Source of the DNA: an uncultured Paracoccaceae bacterium
GTDB taxonomy: Bacteria > Pseudomonadota > Alphaproteobacteria > Rhodobacterales > Rhodobacteraceae
Length of the DNA stretch: 64,000 nucleotides
Reading direction: 5' to 3'
NCBI GenBank assembly: GCA_937872465.1
Contig: CALMSR010000039.1
Span: 186,001 to 250,000 of the forward strand
Made by a program: the position numbers and the translations under genes. This document shows, piece by piece, positions 18,301-26,215 of the stretch (positions are counted from its first letter, which is position 1; each line of letters begins with the position of its first letter). Under the pieces are notes generated by a model. That model was not told the origin of the DNA and ran no database searches. It saw nothing but the letters and a program-made list of their open reading frames with translations.

Positions 18301-19318
18301 TGCCGCCATAGGCAGGGCGACCCTCGGCATCGCGGCTGACGAGATGCGCCGAGCCGCGGGCGACGCCGTCGACCGACCAGTTCTCCGGCGTCGTGATCTT
18401 GGCGCTCACCTCGACGCCGGGACGGATGCGGCAGGCGCCGGCGCGCAGGTCGTCGCCGAACCAGGCCACGACGAGCGAGACCGACTCGACGTTCGGCGCG
18501 CAGGCCTCCAGCCGGTCGAGCGCCACCACGAGATCGGTGGCGTGCGCCTCGGCGTTGACGTTCTCGGCGGAAGTCTCGCCGTCGCCGTCTTCGCGCCGCA
18601 CCACCTCGGTCGCGTAGGCGAACTCGCCCGAGGCCGGAATCAGCGTGACGGCGCGGATGAGGCTCTCGGCCGACTCACCGTCGAGGATCGGGCGGAACAC
18701 CTCGAAGGAGAGCTGCGGCATCCGGTTGCCGTAGCGCTCGAGCGGCAGCTCCTCGAAGAGGACGTAGGCGGTGCCGCGGTAGGCCGGCGTGTTCGCCGCG
18801 CCTATCTTCGCGGCGATGAAGGGGTCGGGCGACTGGTTCTCGCCGCCGAGGTGCAAGCGCATGGTGACGCCTTCGAGGCTCATGAGCTTGCCGTCGGCCC
18901 AGATGCGCCCGATGCCGGTGATCGGTCCCTCGCCGAGCGCGACCGCAAGGCTCGCGAAGTAGAAATACTCGGTGACCTCGGTCCCGCCGCCACCGCCGCC
19001 CTTGCCGCCACCCTGTTCGGTGGTGCGGGTCTCCTCGCGGAAGTCGGTCGCCCAGATGATGTTGCCGCCGGTGCGCATGGCGCCGTAGACGCGCGGGATG
19101 ATCGCGCCCTCGGTCGAGGCGGTGATCTGCAGGGTGTCGAGCCGCTGGCCGGCGATCCGCTGGGTCGGCGCCATCGAGGCGACGAGCCAGGAGTCGATGG
19201 CGGCACCGGCGATCGAGCCGACGGCGCCGCCGATCGCGGCGGCGGAGACGCCGAGCACGGCACCGCCAATCGAGCCGCCGATCGCGGTGCCGGCGGCGGC
19301 GAGGATGATGGAGGCCAT
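15347..19318 (-). CDS. GTA gp15-like host-specificity protein with TIM barrel
   Basis: A 1323-aa tail-tip protein. The Gly/Ala-rich hydrophobic N-terminus (residues 1-50) is followed by the TAST.GA.IP.VYG.mR.GG..IWAT segment typical of gpJ/GTA gp15 proteins. A glycoside-hydrolase-like TIM barrel occupies roughly residues 400-740, with ELRGITQVRS, DLAADVRG, YAADWSEYFGHHP and FTEIGCPAVDRG. Then come a tail-like region (phage tail fold, 750-950) and beta-rich C-terminal domains. It should bind or degrade the host envelope. The Gly-rich run near residue 105 is a linker. It is the largest gene of the prophage. Confidence 0.9.
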   Translation of the reverse strand: MASIILAAAGTAIGGSIGGAVLGVSAAAIGGAVGSIAGAAIDSWLVASMAPTQRIAGQRLDTLQITASTEGAIIPRVYGAMRTGGNIIWATDFREETRTTEQGGGKGGGGGGTEVTEYFYFASLAVALGEGPITGIGRIWADGKLMSLEGVTMRLHLGGENQSPDPFIAAKIGAANTPAYRGTAYVLFEELPLERYGNRMPQLSFEVFRPILDGESAESLIRAVTLIPASGEFAYATEVVRREDGDGETSAENVNAEAHATDLVVALDRLEACAPNVESVSLVVAWFGDDLRAGACRIRPGVEVSAKITTPENWSVDGVARGSAHLVSRDAEGRPAYGGTPADSAVVQAIKDLKARGYRVTFYPFILMDVAAGNTLPDPYSDSAAAIGQPAYPWRGRITCSPAAGYAGSADKSGAAGGQVADFFGSAQPSDFDVDGERVAWEGDPDDWGLRRMILHYAHLCAAAGGVDAFLVGSELRGITQVRSGASSYPAIAALVDLAADVRGVLGTDTHLSYAADWSEYFGHHPQDGSGDVFFHLDPLWADAAIDFVGIDNYMPLADWRDGLDHLDAASFDAITDLDYLRSNIGGGEGFDWYYAGTADREAQTRTPITDGAYGKPWVFRYKDLPNWWSNPHRNRPGGVESVSTTAWEPESKPIRFTEIGCPAVDRGPNQPNVFYDPKSAESFLPYFSRGWRDDAVQRRFLEAALGYWADPANNPVSGVYSGRMITTAETAAWTWDARPFPAFPARSDVWTDADNWRLGHWLNGRLGSVSLGALVRELCRRAGLPDSQIDASALADVVHGYLITALESPRASIAPLARQFGFDAIESEGVLRFQPRDRRPVATLGLDDLAVGERADGEVIELVRAQETELPQALKWQVLNAEEDYDAVTVEARRATGEALRVTSESFTIATVASDADRRCRRALMEEWVGRETASFRLPPSRLALDPGDVVRLDHDGRLTALRLTSVSDAGARAIEAVRTDAAAFGLAPGPDRDVRVPRPVVYGPPTVALLDLPQLRESLPAHQPLLAVHAVPWPGRVAVWKSPGEDGFELVTTLGRPARIGTLAADLYPGPVSRFDLGNVAIVDLVYGTLASVADLALLGGGNALAVEETPGVWEVLQFGAAELIAPGRYRLSRLLRGQRGTEGAIGAPAPAGARVVVFDDALAPLPVAQAALGLAANWRVGPASKPVADRSYRQLSLTPEGMGLRPFSVAHVAQPWRTTREPGDLVIRWTRRSRALAADSWTAAEVPLAEESESYEVEILDGATVKRMLRSSATSVTYTGAQQTADWGALLGLGDALDVRIYQLSALVGRGSPKSATLQF

Positions 19319-19321
19319 GGC

Positions 19322-19759
19322 TCAGCTCGTGCTGGGGAACAGGAAGGCGAAGGCGATGCGCCGGCGCCAGCCGGCGTCGAGCGGGACCTCGACGACGCCG
19401 GTGCGCTCGTAGGCGTGGATGAAGCGGTCGGGGCTCGTGACGATGCCGCAGTGCTTGGCGACCGCGCCGGTGCGCATCCGGAACAGGACCAGCGCGCCGG
19501 GAACGATGCCGGTGATCGGCAGCTCCAACATCATTGTCCGCGCTGCCTCGGCGAGCGGCTCGCGCGTTCCGGTCTCGCCCCAGTCGCGGCTGTAGGCTGG
19601 CAGGGGCAGCGGCTCGTCGCCCACGACCTCGCGCCAGACGCCGCGGACCAGTCCGAGGCAGTCGCAGCCGACGCCTTTCAGGCTCGCCTGGTCGTGGTAG
19701 GGCGTGCCGAGCCAGCCGCGCGCGACAGAGATGACGAGTACAGGATCGGCGGCACTCAA
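19322..19759 (-). CDS. NlpC/P60 family tail peptidase (GTA gp14-like)
   Basis: A 145-aa putative cell-wall peptidase. The catalytic Cys is in GCDCLGLVRGVWRE (about residues 30-43) and the His is in VAKHCGIV (about 101-108), as in GTA gp14. It would locally cut peptidoglycan during DNA entry. The start is TTG at 19759, overlapping the TGA of the upstream gene (TTGA), which indicates translational coupling and probably a low rate. Confidence 0.9.
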   Translation of the reverse strand: MSAADPVLVISVARGWLGTPYHDQASLKGVGCDCLGLVRGVWREVVGDEPLPLPAYSRDWGETGTREPLAEAARTMMLELPITGIVPGALVLFRMRTGAVAKHCGIVTSPDRFIHAYERTGVVEVPLDAGWRRRIAFAFLFPSTS

Positions 19760-20640
19760 AGCACGTCTCCGCTGTTGGCGTCGCCGCGGTTCGGGTAGCG
19801 GATCACCGTGTCCTGACCGGGGATGTGCGGGAAGCCGCGGAAGTTCAGGACGTTGGCGAAGCGGTCGCGGCAGGTCTCCAGCCGCTTGTCGCAGCCGGCG
19901 CGGACGACGAAGTCATGGCCCGCCGCTATCGGCCGCACCGGCGCCTTGAGCAGCGCGAGGTGGCGCGCACCGGCCCGGACGGTGTGGCTCGCCACCTCGG
20001 CGGTACGCCCGGCGTTGGCTCCGCTGGTCCAGGTCAGCCGGCCGAGCGTGAACCAGTCCGCGTCGAAGCCGCCGAGTCCCGACGCGGTGAAGCTGCGGTC
20101 GCCGGTCAGCATCACGACGCTCCCGGTCCCCTTGAAGTCCGGGTCCTCGAGGTCGACGCCGCAGCGGGCGTCGCCGAGCTCAGCATCGCAGGCGTGCTGG
20201 AAGGTGCGCCCGACGGTCTGGTTCAGCGCATGCGCCAGCGAACGCACCTCGGCGACGAAGGCGAGGCGGCCGCGGCGGACCTGGCCGATGGCGCCGCGGC
20301 GCATCAGCACCCGCTGCGACACGTCACTCCAGTTCACCCGCCAGACCTCGACGTGCGCATTGTCCCAGCGGCCATCGAGGATGTCGGTCTCGGTGATGGT
20401 GTCGGAGGTTAGCACGCCCTCGGCCTCCTGCGCGTCGACCGCGAGGTCGGTGCCGCTGCGGATCTCCGACGCGGCAAAGCCCGACTCGGGCTCGTAGGTG
20501 ACGCCACCGAACTCCAGCGGCCGATCGTGGTCGGTGAAGCCGAAGACGACACCGTCGGCGCGCTCGATGCGCCACACCCAAGCGAGCGTCGTAGCACCAC
20601 TGTCGAGATGCGCCTGCAACGCGGCCGCGAGCGTCTTCAT
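19756..20640 (-). CDS. DUF2163 tail protein (GTA gp13-like)
   Basis: A 294-aa protein of the GTA gp13 family (baseplate hub). It has an N-terminal DUF2163 region (LAWVWRIERADGVVFGFTDHD) and a C-terminal region with conserved Cys residues (HACDAELGDARCGVD; GCDKRLETCRDRFANVLNFR). The Cys positions suggest a metal or Fe-S site as reported for GTA hubs. It overlaps the upstream DUF2460 stop by ATGA and the NlpC start downstream. Confidence 0.9.
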   Translation of the reverse strand: MKTLAAALQAHLDSGATTLAWVWRIERADGVVFGFTDHDRPLEFGGVTYEPESGFAASEIRSGTDLAVDAQEAEGVLTSDTITETDILDGRWDNAHVEVWRVNWSDVSQRVLMRRGAIGQVRRGRLAFVAEVRSLAHALNQTVGRTFQHACDAELGDARCGVDLEDPDFKGTGSVVMLTGDRSFTASGLGGFDADWFTLGRLTWTSGANAGRTAEVASHTVRAGARHLALLKAPVRPIAAGHDFVVRAGCDKRLETCRDRFANVLNFRGFPHIPGQDTVIRYPNRGDANSGDVL

Positions 20641-21266
20641 CGCCGCACCTCCACGAGCGGGATCGACGCGATCGAGCCGAGCCGGTCGAGGTCCCAGGTC
20701 ACGTCGAGCCGGTCGGTGTCGAAGCGCACCGGCACATCGAACTCGAAGCCGGCCGTGACGAGCACGCCCGCACTCGGAGCGGTGTCGAAGGTGACGATCC
20801 CCGTCGTCGTGTTCACCGACCAGCTGCTCGGAGCCGGCTCCGCAGCCTCGAGCGCGACCCGCACGGTTCCCGCGACCGGCTTGACGATGCGCCGGACCCA
20901 CGCCTGTGCGCCGCTCTCGTAGCGCTTCACCAACTGGAAGGCCTCGGTCTCGCCGTCGCCGGTGGCGAGCGCTTGGTCGATCGGCGTGATCGGCGCCGAC
21001 GGCAGGCCGGAGCGGTAGTCGCCCCAGTCTTTCCAGCGGAAGCCGTGCAGCCGGCCGTTGCGCGCTTCGAAGAAGGCGACGACCGCGGCGAGGTCGTCGG
21101 CGCGGCGGATGCCGTAGGCGGCGTCGTAGCGGCGGCGCGAGTCGGCCCACGACGCGTTGCGCTCCTCGTCGCCGGAGGCGAGCTCGACCACCTGCGTGCG
21201 CCGCTCGGGGCCGCCCCGGGCGCCCCGGCTGATGTCGTCCGGAAACCGGACCTCGTGGAAGGCCAT
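20637..21266 (-). CDS. DUF2460 distal tail protein (GTA gp12-like)
   Basis: A 209-aa protein with the DUF2460 hallmark start (FHEVRFPDDISRGARGGPER). RRYDAAYGIR, FEARNGRLHGFRWKDWGDY and repeated tail strands (VLVTAGFEFDVPVRFDTDRL) follow. In GTA particles this protein is the distal tail ring between tube and hub. It starts three bases after the tape-measure stop. Confidence 0.9.
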   Translation of the reverse strand: MAFHEVRFPDDISRGARGGPERRTQVVELASGDEERNASWADSRRRYDAAYGIRRADDLAAVVAFFEARNGRLHGFRWKDWGDYRSGLPSAPITPIDQALATGDGETEAFQLVKRYESGAQAWVRRIVKPVAGTVRVALEAAEPAPSSWSVNTTTGIVTFDTAPSAGVLVTAGFEFDVPVRFDTDRLDVTWDLDRLGSIASIPLVEVRR

Positions 21267-21269
21267 GGT

Positions 21270-23426
21270 TCACATTCCCCTTCGTCCGAAGGCGACTGCC
21301 CGGGCGATGTCGCTCGCGACCTGCGTGCGCGAGCGGCGGAAGCTCTCGGCATCGTTGGTCATGATGTTGATCGTCACGCCGCCGCCAAACCCGGCCCGGT
21401 CGAAGGCCCGGGTCTCGGCGCGCGACAGCACCCGCTCGCCGCGCTGGAGGATCGCCGGCACCTCGTCCGGTCGCAGGCCGGCAACGCCGCCGCCGTGCAT
21501 CCGGGGCGCACCGGCGAAGACCAAGGCCGGAACGAGGCGCTGCGGCGCGGGCGCACCGACCACCCCGCCCGCGTGCAGCACCCCGGCGAAGGCCGGCCCG
21601 AGGCTGCCGAGCACGCCAGAGAGCGCGTTGGCGATCGGCCCGAGCACGAAGCGCCGCACCGAGACCTTCGCGAGGTCGGCGAGGATCGAGGTGACGAGAT
21701 CGCGCATCCCGAGCTTGCCGGTCTTGACGAACTCGCCCACCGCGTCCTCGGCGCCGCGGAACCCGCTGACCAACGCCTCGCCGATCCCGTCGCCGGTCTC
21801 CTTCGCCTTGTCGGCGTAGTCGCGGATCGCCTCGGTCGCGAGTCGCCAGCCGGACTTCGCCGCCTCGGGCGCTTCCGCCAGCTGCGGCGCCGCAGCAGCG
21901 CTGGCGCCGCCGACCTTGCCGACGGCCTCGCCGAGGTTATCGGCCGCCACCGCAGCCCCGCCGAGCGCGGTCTCGGCTTCCTCGGCCGAGCCCTTCACCG
22001 CGTCGCGCAGCGCCTGCAGCGAGGCGAGGGGCGCGGTGGCGGCACCGGCGGCTGCAGCCGCGGAGGCGGCGAGGCTGTCGGCGCGGGCGCTCGCCTCGCC
22101 GGCGGCGGCCGAGGTCTCGTAAAAGGCGGATCCTGCCCGGATCGCCGCCTCGCTCAAGGCGAGCGTCGCATCGTCCATGCCGGGGATTCGGGCGAGACCG
22201 CCGGTCGCCGCGTGGAGGAAGTCGGCCCAGCTGCGCTGGATCCCGGAGAGCGCCGTCAGCCAGCCCGCCTCGATCGTCGCCCAGACCGACTTCAGCGACA
22301 GCGCCAGCGACCGGCCGCCGAGCTTGATCCGCTCCCAGACCTCGACGGCGACGTCAGAAAGCAGCGACAGCGCCTCGCCGAAGCCGCCCGCGCCAGAAAC
22401 CAGTCGGCCGAACTGATAGACCAGCTCGCCAGCGCCGACGATCAGCGCCCCGATGCCGGTGCGGATCAGTGCGCCGCGCAGCACGACGAGGGCGGTGGCG
22501 AGCCCGCGCACCGACACCGCGGCAGCCACGAGCCCCGCCACCCAGCGCCCCGCCATGATGCCGGCGAAGGTCGCCGCGTAGCTCGCGAGCCGGCCGAGGT
22601 TGTCGAAGAGCCCGCGGATCGCGATCCCGAGCGGGCCGGTGGTGCGGGCAACTGCCGCCATGGCGTTCGCCACAGCCTCGAGCGCAGGTGCCGCGGCGAC
22701 CGCGAGCTGGTTCGAGAGCCCGCGCCAGATCAGCCCGAGCCGCGACATCGCGTCGTTCGCCCGCTCGATCCGGTCTGCGTCCGCCTCGGAGACCACGACG
22801 CCGAAGTCGCGCACGTCCTGGGTCGCCTGGCGCAGGGTGGCGGTGTCGATGCGCGACATGGCGATCGAGCCCTCCTCACCGAAGAGCTGGCCGGCGACCG
22901 CGGCGCGCTCGGCCGCGGGCACGAAGTCGGCGATCGCCTGGTTGATGCGGCCGACCCGCTCGTCGAGCGGCAGCGCGAGCAACTCGGATGCCGTGAGCCC
23001 GAGCCGGCCAAGCGCGTCAGCCGCGGGCCCGGCGCCGGAGGCCGCCTGGCTCAGTCGGCGGGTCAGGTCCTTGGTCGCCTGCTCGATGCCGGACATCGCG
23101 ACGCCGGCAAGCTCGCCTGCCCGCTCCAGCACCTGGATCGAGGCGACCGTCGTGCCGAGCGACTGGGCGAGCTTCGCCTGAGCGTCGATCGTGGCGAGCC
23201 CGGAGCGGACCATGGCGATGCCGCTGGCGGCCGCCGCGGCGATGGCCGCCGCGGTAGCGACCTTCACTCGGCGCGAGAAGGCAGCCATCCGGGCGTTCGC
23301 CGCCTCCATCTCGCGCCCCAGCCGGCCGAAGCCACGGTTGCCGGCCTCGCCGACGCCTTCGAGCTCGGCCCGGACCTCGCGCCCGCCGACCACCGCGAGC
23401 CGGACGCTGACGCGCTTCTCGGCCAT
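21270..23426 (-). CDS. Phage tail tape measure protein
   Basis: A 718-aa, Ala-rich, largely helical protein. It begins with a lambda-type tape measure N-terminus (VRLAVVGGREVRAELEGVG) and has hydrophobic segments near residues 60-75 and 270-330. The C-terminus (PAFAGVLHAGGVVGAPAPQR...LQRGERVLSRAETRAFD) is the classic end of lambda-family tape measures. It is placed directly after the frameshifted chaperone gene, as in lambda (G/T then H). Length would set a tail shorter than lambda's. Confidence 0.92.
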   Translation of the reverse strand: MAEKRVSVRLAVVGGREVRAELEGVGEAGNRGFGRLGREMEAANARMAAFSRRVKVATAAAIAAAAASGIAMVRSGLATIDAQAKLAQSLGTTVASIQVLERAGELAGVAMSGIEQATKDLTRRLSQAASGAGPAADALGRLGLTASELLALPLDERVGRINQAIADFVPAAERAAVAGQLFGEEGSIAMSRIDTATLRQATQDVRDFGVVVSEADADRIERANDAMSRLGLIWRGLSNQLAVAAAPALEAVANAMAAVARTTGPLGIAIRGLFDNLGRLASYAATFAGIMAGRWVAGLVAAAVSVRGLATALVVLRGALIRTGIGALIVGAGELVYQFGRLVSGAGGFGEALSLLSDVAVEVWERIKLGGRSLALSLKSVWATIEAGWLTALSGIQRSWADFLHAATGGLARIPGMDDATLALSEAAIRAGSAFYETSAAAGEASARADSLAASAAAAAGAATAPLASLQALRDAVKGSAEEAETALGGAAVAADNLGEAVGKVGGASAAAAPQLAEAPEAAKSGWRLATEAIRDYADKAKETGDGIGEALVSGFRGAEDAVGEFVKTGKLGMRDLVTSILADLAKVSVRRFVLGPIANALSGVLGSLGPAFAGVLHAGGVVGAPAPQRLVPALVFAGAPRMHGGGVAGLRPDEVPAILQRGERVLSRAETRAFDRAGFGGGVTINIMTNDAESFRRSRTQVASDIARAVAFGRRGM

Positions 23427-23427
23427 C

Positions 23428-24083
23428 TCAGTCTCCGATCGTCTCGTTGAGCCGGCGCACCATCACCGCCTCGATCTCCGGCAGCAGCTCGGCCGCGGCC
23501 ATCGGCGCGATGCCTAGGGCGGTTGCGAGCGAGAGCGCCGCGCCCATGTCCCAGCCGATCACCGCGCCGGGGATGACCCGGAGCTGACCGCCGAGACGGC
23601 CGACCAGGTCCCAGACCTGCCAGCCCTCGATGCTCTCCGGCCGGTTCAACCGCGCCGGGCAGTCCGGGCACGTTTGGCCGCAGGCCGCGCAGTAGCGGTC
23701 GCCCCCGCCGAAGTGCCAGTCGGCGAGGGCGCGGAGACGTTTTTTTCCGCGTCCAGCAAGAGGCCTTTCGAGACGTAGGCCGCCTGGAACGCCTCGAAGA
23801 TCGGCCAGACCTCGAGCAGCGCGTCGATGCCCTCGGGCGTCACCGGCACCGGGTTGCCGTCGGCGTCGCCGACGCCCTCCCAGTCGGTGACGGCGCGCCG
23901 GGCGATCGCCTTGGCGAAGACAAGCGCCCGCTCCTCGTCGGAGGCGGTCTCGGGCAGCGCCTCGACGGCCGCGTCGCTGCGCGCCGCCACCATAAGCGCA
24001 GTGGTGAGCGGGGCGACGCACAGGCGCACGCCGTGGCCGAGATCGAGCCAGCGTAGCTCGGCGGTCAGGTCCAGTCGAAGCAT
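23428..24083 (-). CDS. Tail assembly chaperone frameshift product (gpGT-like)
   Basis: The extended chaperone (about 218 aa) is made when ribosomes shift by -1 at the A AAA AAC heptamer (minus strand, 23745-23739). The zero frame supplies the first about 115 residues (MLRLDLTAELRWLDLGHGV...). The -1 frame then reads KKRLRALADWHFGGGDRY and continues through a Cys-rich stretch (CAACGQTCPDCPA) and a helical C-terminus to the stop at 23428. In lambda, gpGT bridges the tape measure and tail tube. Its position between tail tube and tape measure is exactly right. Without a shift, translation ends at 23646. Confidence 0.85.
23646..24083 (-). CDS. Tail assembly chaperone, zero-frame product (gpG-like)
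   Basis: The unshifted 145-aa product starts at ATG 24083, five bases from the end of the tail-tube gene. The conserved part is residues 1-110 (VRLCVAPLTTALMVAARSDAAV, PVTPEGIDALLEVWPIFEAFQ). After the slippery site it ends in a low-complexity Ser/Thr/Ala/Arg tail, as expected for a non-conserved read-on segment. Confidence 0.8.
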   Translation of the reverse strand: MLRLDLTAELRWLDLGHGVRLCVAPLTTALMVAARSDAAVEALPETASDEERALVFAKAIARRAVTDWEGVGDADGNPVPVTPEGIDALLEVWPIFEAFQAAYVSKGLLLDAEKNVSAPSPTGTSAGATATARPAAKRARTARRG

Positions 24084-24087
24084 CGGA

Positions 24088-25026
24088 TCAATACTCCTCG
24101 ATGTCGTTGATGAGGGTGGCGGTGCACATGCGCCCGAGGGTGCTGTCCCGGGCCGCCTGCCAGTCGAAGGTCGCCTGCACGCCCTGTGGGCCCGAGATCT
24201 CGATCCGCGGCCGCGGCAGGTAGACTGCATGCACGGTGAAGGTGAGGCTCTCGCCCGAAGGGAGCGCATAGCCGAACTCCAGCTCGCACGGATCGCCGGC
24301 GATGGCCTGGTTCACCAGCACCTGGTCGGCGAAGCGCACCTCGACCCGGCCGGTCAGCGCGGCGATCGATGGATCGGCACCGTCGATGCGGCCGTCGCTG
24401 CGGATGGTCTCGATACGGTCGAGGTTGTTGGCATAGGTGATCTCGGCCGAGACGACGTTGCCGAGCGCCGACCCATTGCGGGTGATGCTGCCGTTGAAGT
24501 GCCCGAAGCGCTTCAGCGCCAGCTCGGCCAGGGTGCCGGCGGCGGTGGTCGTGGCCACAGCCTCGCCCTGCGCCACCAATCGGGCGGTGGCGGTCAGCAG
24601 CCCGGAGCGCTGCAGCTGCCAGCTGAGCTGGTCCAGCACGCAGCCGGAGTACATCGCATACCGCGGCACCTCAGGCATCGCCGTCTCGATCGACATCGAC
24701 GGCAGCGTCCAGCCGCCGGAGCGGAACTCGTGCGTCCAGGGGCCGGTGCCGCTGGTGATCGGCTCGCCGAAGGCCGCCTTCAGCCAGAAGCCGAATGCCT
24801 CGGCGTCGATCGGCACGACGACATCGCCATCGGCGGTGACCGCGTCCTTGATCGGCGCGGTCGGATCGCGGCCGTAGCCAAGAAGCTCCGAGGTGATCAG
24901 CGGCTGCTCGGAGCCGAGCGTGGTGCTGGCGAACGGCACCCGGGTGTAGCCGATGGCCGGGGCCGTGCCGTAGACCGTCTCGAACGCGAGCGCCATCTGC
25001 GCCCGCGCGCCTTGCGCGCGTGCCAT
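24088..25026 (-). CDS. Major tail tube protein
   Basis: A 312-aa beta-rich protein with the phage tail tube pattern (ALAFETVYGTAPA; TRVPFASTTLGSEQPLI; ITRNGSALGNVVSAEITYAN; GRVEVRFADQVLVNQAI). It should polymerise into the siphophage tail. It lies just upstream of the chaperone genes, matching lambda V-G-T-H order. Confidence 0.88.
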   Translation of the reverse strand: MARAQGARAQMALAFETVYGTAPAIGYTRVPFASTTLGSEQPLITSELLGYGRDPTAPIKDAVTADGDVVVPIDAEAFGFWLKAAFGEPITSGTGPWTHEFRSGGWTLPSMSIETAMPEVPRYAMYSGCVLDQLSWQLQRSGLLTATARLVAQGEAVATTTAAGTLAELALKRFGHFNGSITRNGSALGNVVSAEITYANNLDRIETIRSDGRIDGADPSIAALTGRVEVRFADQVLVNQAIAGDPCELEFGYALPSGESLTFTVHAVYLPRPRIEISGPQGVQATFDWQAARDSTLGRMCTATLINDIEEY

Positions 25027-25049
25027 ATGGGTATCCTTGTCTTGAGGGA

Positions 25050-25472
25050 TCAGGCGAGCGGGTCGCTCGTGGAATAGTGCAGCACCACCGGGATGACGGC
25101 GGCCTTCAGTGCCGCCGCGCCGTCGACCGCGAGATCGACCGGGCGCGGCGCCTCCGCCTCGACCCAGTCGCAGAACCCGCCGAGCGTTCGGGCGGCCGAG
25201 AGCACGGTGCCGATGCCGGCTGCCAGCGTGTCGAATGCCGCGTCCCGGCCAGTGCCCGCCTGGACGACTGCCTCGACCTCGGCGCGGTGCTGGTAATGGT
25301 AGCGGAGCGGCGAGAGCGTCACCGCCGGCTCGCCCGGGTCGCCATCGCGCAGGATCAGGAGGCCGGCGGCGGGCACGCGCTCGGGCAGGACCTCACCGCG
25401 CAGCACCGGCGCCGGCTGGGTCTGCAGCAGCGCGTGCAGAGCCGAGAGGATGGTTTCGCGGGTGGTGGGCAT
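25050..25472 (-). CDS. Tail terminator / minor tail protein
   Basis: A 140-aa protein (TRETILSALHALLQTQPAPVLRGEVLPERVP at the start; long central strands; a closing VVLHYSTSDPLA). Position between head-tail joining genes and the tail tube, plus size, fit the lambda gpU-type tail terminator. Homologues in alphaproteobacterial phages are often mislabelled acyl-CoA transferase; no such motif is seen. Confidence 0.65.
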   Translation of the reverse strand: MPTTRETILSALHALLQTQPAPVLRGEVLPERVPAAGLLILRDGDPGEPAVTLSPLRYHYQHRAEVEAVVQAGTGRDAAFDTLAAGIGTVLSAARTLGGFCDWVEAEAPRPVDLAVDGAAALKAAVIPVVLHYSTSDPLA

Positions 25473-25509
25473 GTGTTAGCCCTGAACCAGATGTGATGGA
25501 TCGACCGGC

Positions 25510-26196
25510 TTGCGACTGAGACTTCTCACGATCGGACTTGCGCTTCCTGCCCTTGCCGGGGTCGCCGCCGCACAGGTCGCGCCGACACCCGATGAGGTCG
25601 CCGGCTACTCCGGATTGCATGCTGCAGCGCACGCCGGAGATGCCGAGCGGATCGCCGAGTTCGCCGCCTCCGGGGCCGATGTCGACGCCCGGGACGGCGC
25701 CGGACGAACACCGGCGCACGTCGCCGCGTTCGCATCGAACGACGAAGCCCTGCGCGCACTGGCGGCGGCCGGCGCTGACCTGAACGCTCTCGAGGGCCAG
25801 GCCTACGACGTGCTGACGATTGCGGCCGTGGCCAATGACCCGGCGTTGGTGAAGCTTGCGCTGGCGCTCGGCAATCGCGCCGACCTTGTCACGAGCCCCT
25901 ATGACGGCACGGCGCTGATCGCCGCCGCGCACCTCGGTCATCACGAAGTCGTCCGCGTGCTCGCCGCCGGTGGAGCGCCTCTCGACCATGTCAACAATCT
26001 CGGTTGGACGGCCTTGATGGAGGCGGTGGTGCTGGGGGACGGCGGCCCCGCCCACGTCGCGACGGTCCAGGTCCTTCTGTCGGCCGGAGCCGATCCAGCG
26101 ATTGGCGACCGGAATGGCGTGACACCGCTCGCTCACGCCGAGGCGAGGGGATACTCGCAGATCGCGGCACTGCTCGAGGCGGCGCAACTCGAATGA
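25510..26196 (+). CDS. Secreted ankyrin-repeat protein, prophage moron
   Basis: A 228-aa protein transcribed against the tail operon. It has a signal peptide (MRLRLLTIGLALPALAGVAA, cleavage near AQ) and about five ankyrin repeats, e.g. GLHAAAHAGDAERIAEFAAS, DGAGRTPAHVAAFASND and GWTALMEAVVLGDGG. The start is TTG at 25510; no better in-frame start is seen, so the true start is uncertain. It sits between the tail terminator and DUF6441 genes in a structural operon, the typical niche of a lysogenic-conversion gene. Export to periplasm or outside is predicted. A role in host or phage interactions is inference. Confidence 0.85.
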   Translation: MRLRLLTIGLALPALAGVAAAQVAPTPDEVAGYSGLHAAAHAGDAERIAEFAASGADVDARDGAGRTPAHVAAFASNDEALRALAAAGADLNALEGQAYDVLTIAAVANDPALVKLALALGNRADLVTSPYDGTALIAAAHLGHHEVVRVLAAGGAPLDHVNNLGWTALMEAVVLGDGGPAHVATVQVLLSAGADPAIGDRNGVTPLAHAEARGYSQIAALLEAAQLE

Positions 26197-26215
26197 CGCC
26201 GGTCTTCCCGCACCA

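Noticed and set aside
15272-23450. Several very long plus-strand open frames opposite the tail genes
   Set aside because: They lack recognisable domains, are rich in Arg/Gly/Ala/His, and mirror the minus-strand tail genes; long antisense frames are expected at this GC content.
25050-25472. Acyl-CoA transferase
   Set aside because: The label is common for this tail protein family but no CoA-transferase motif is present; genome position fits a tail terminator.
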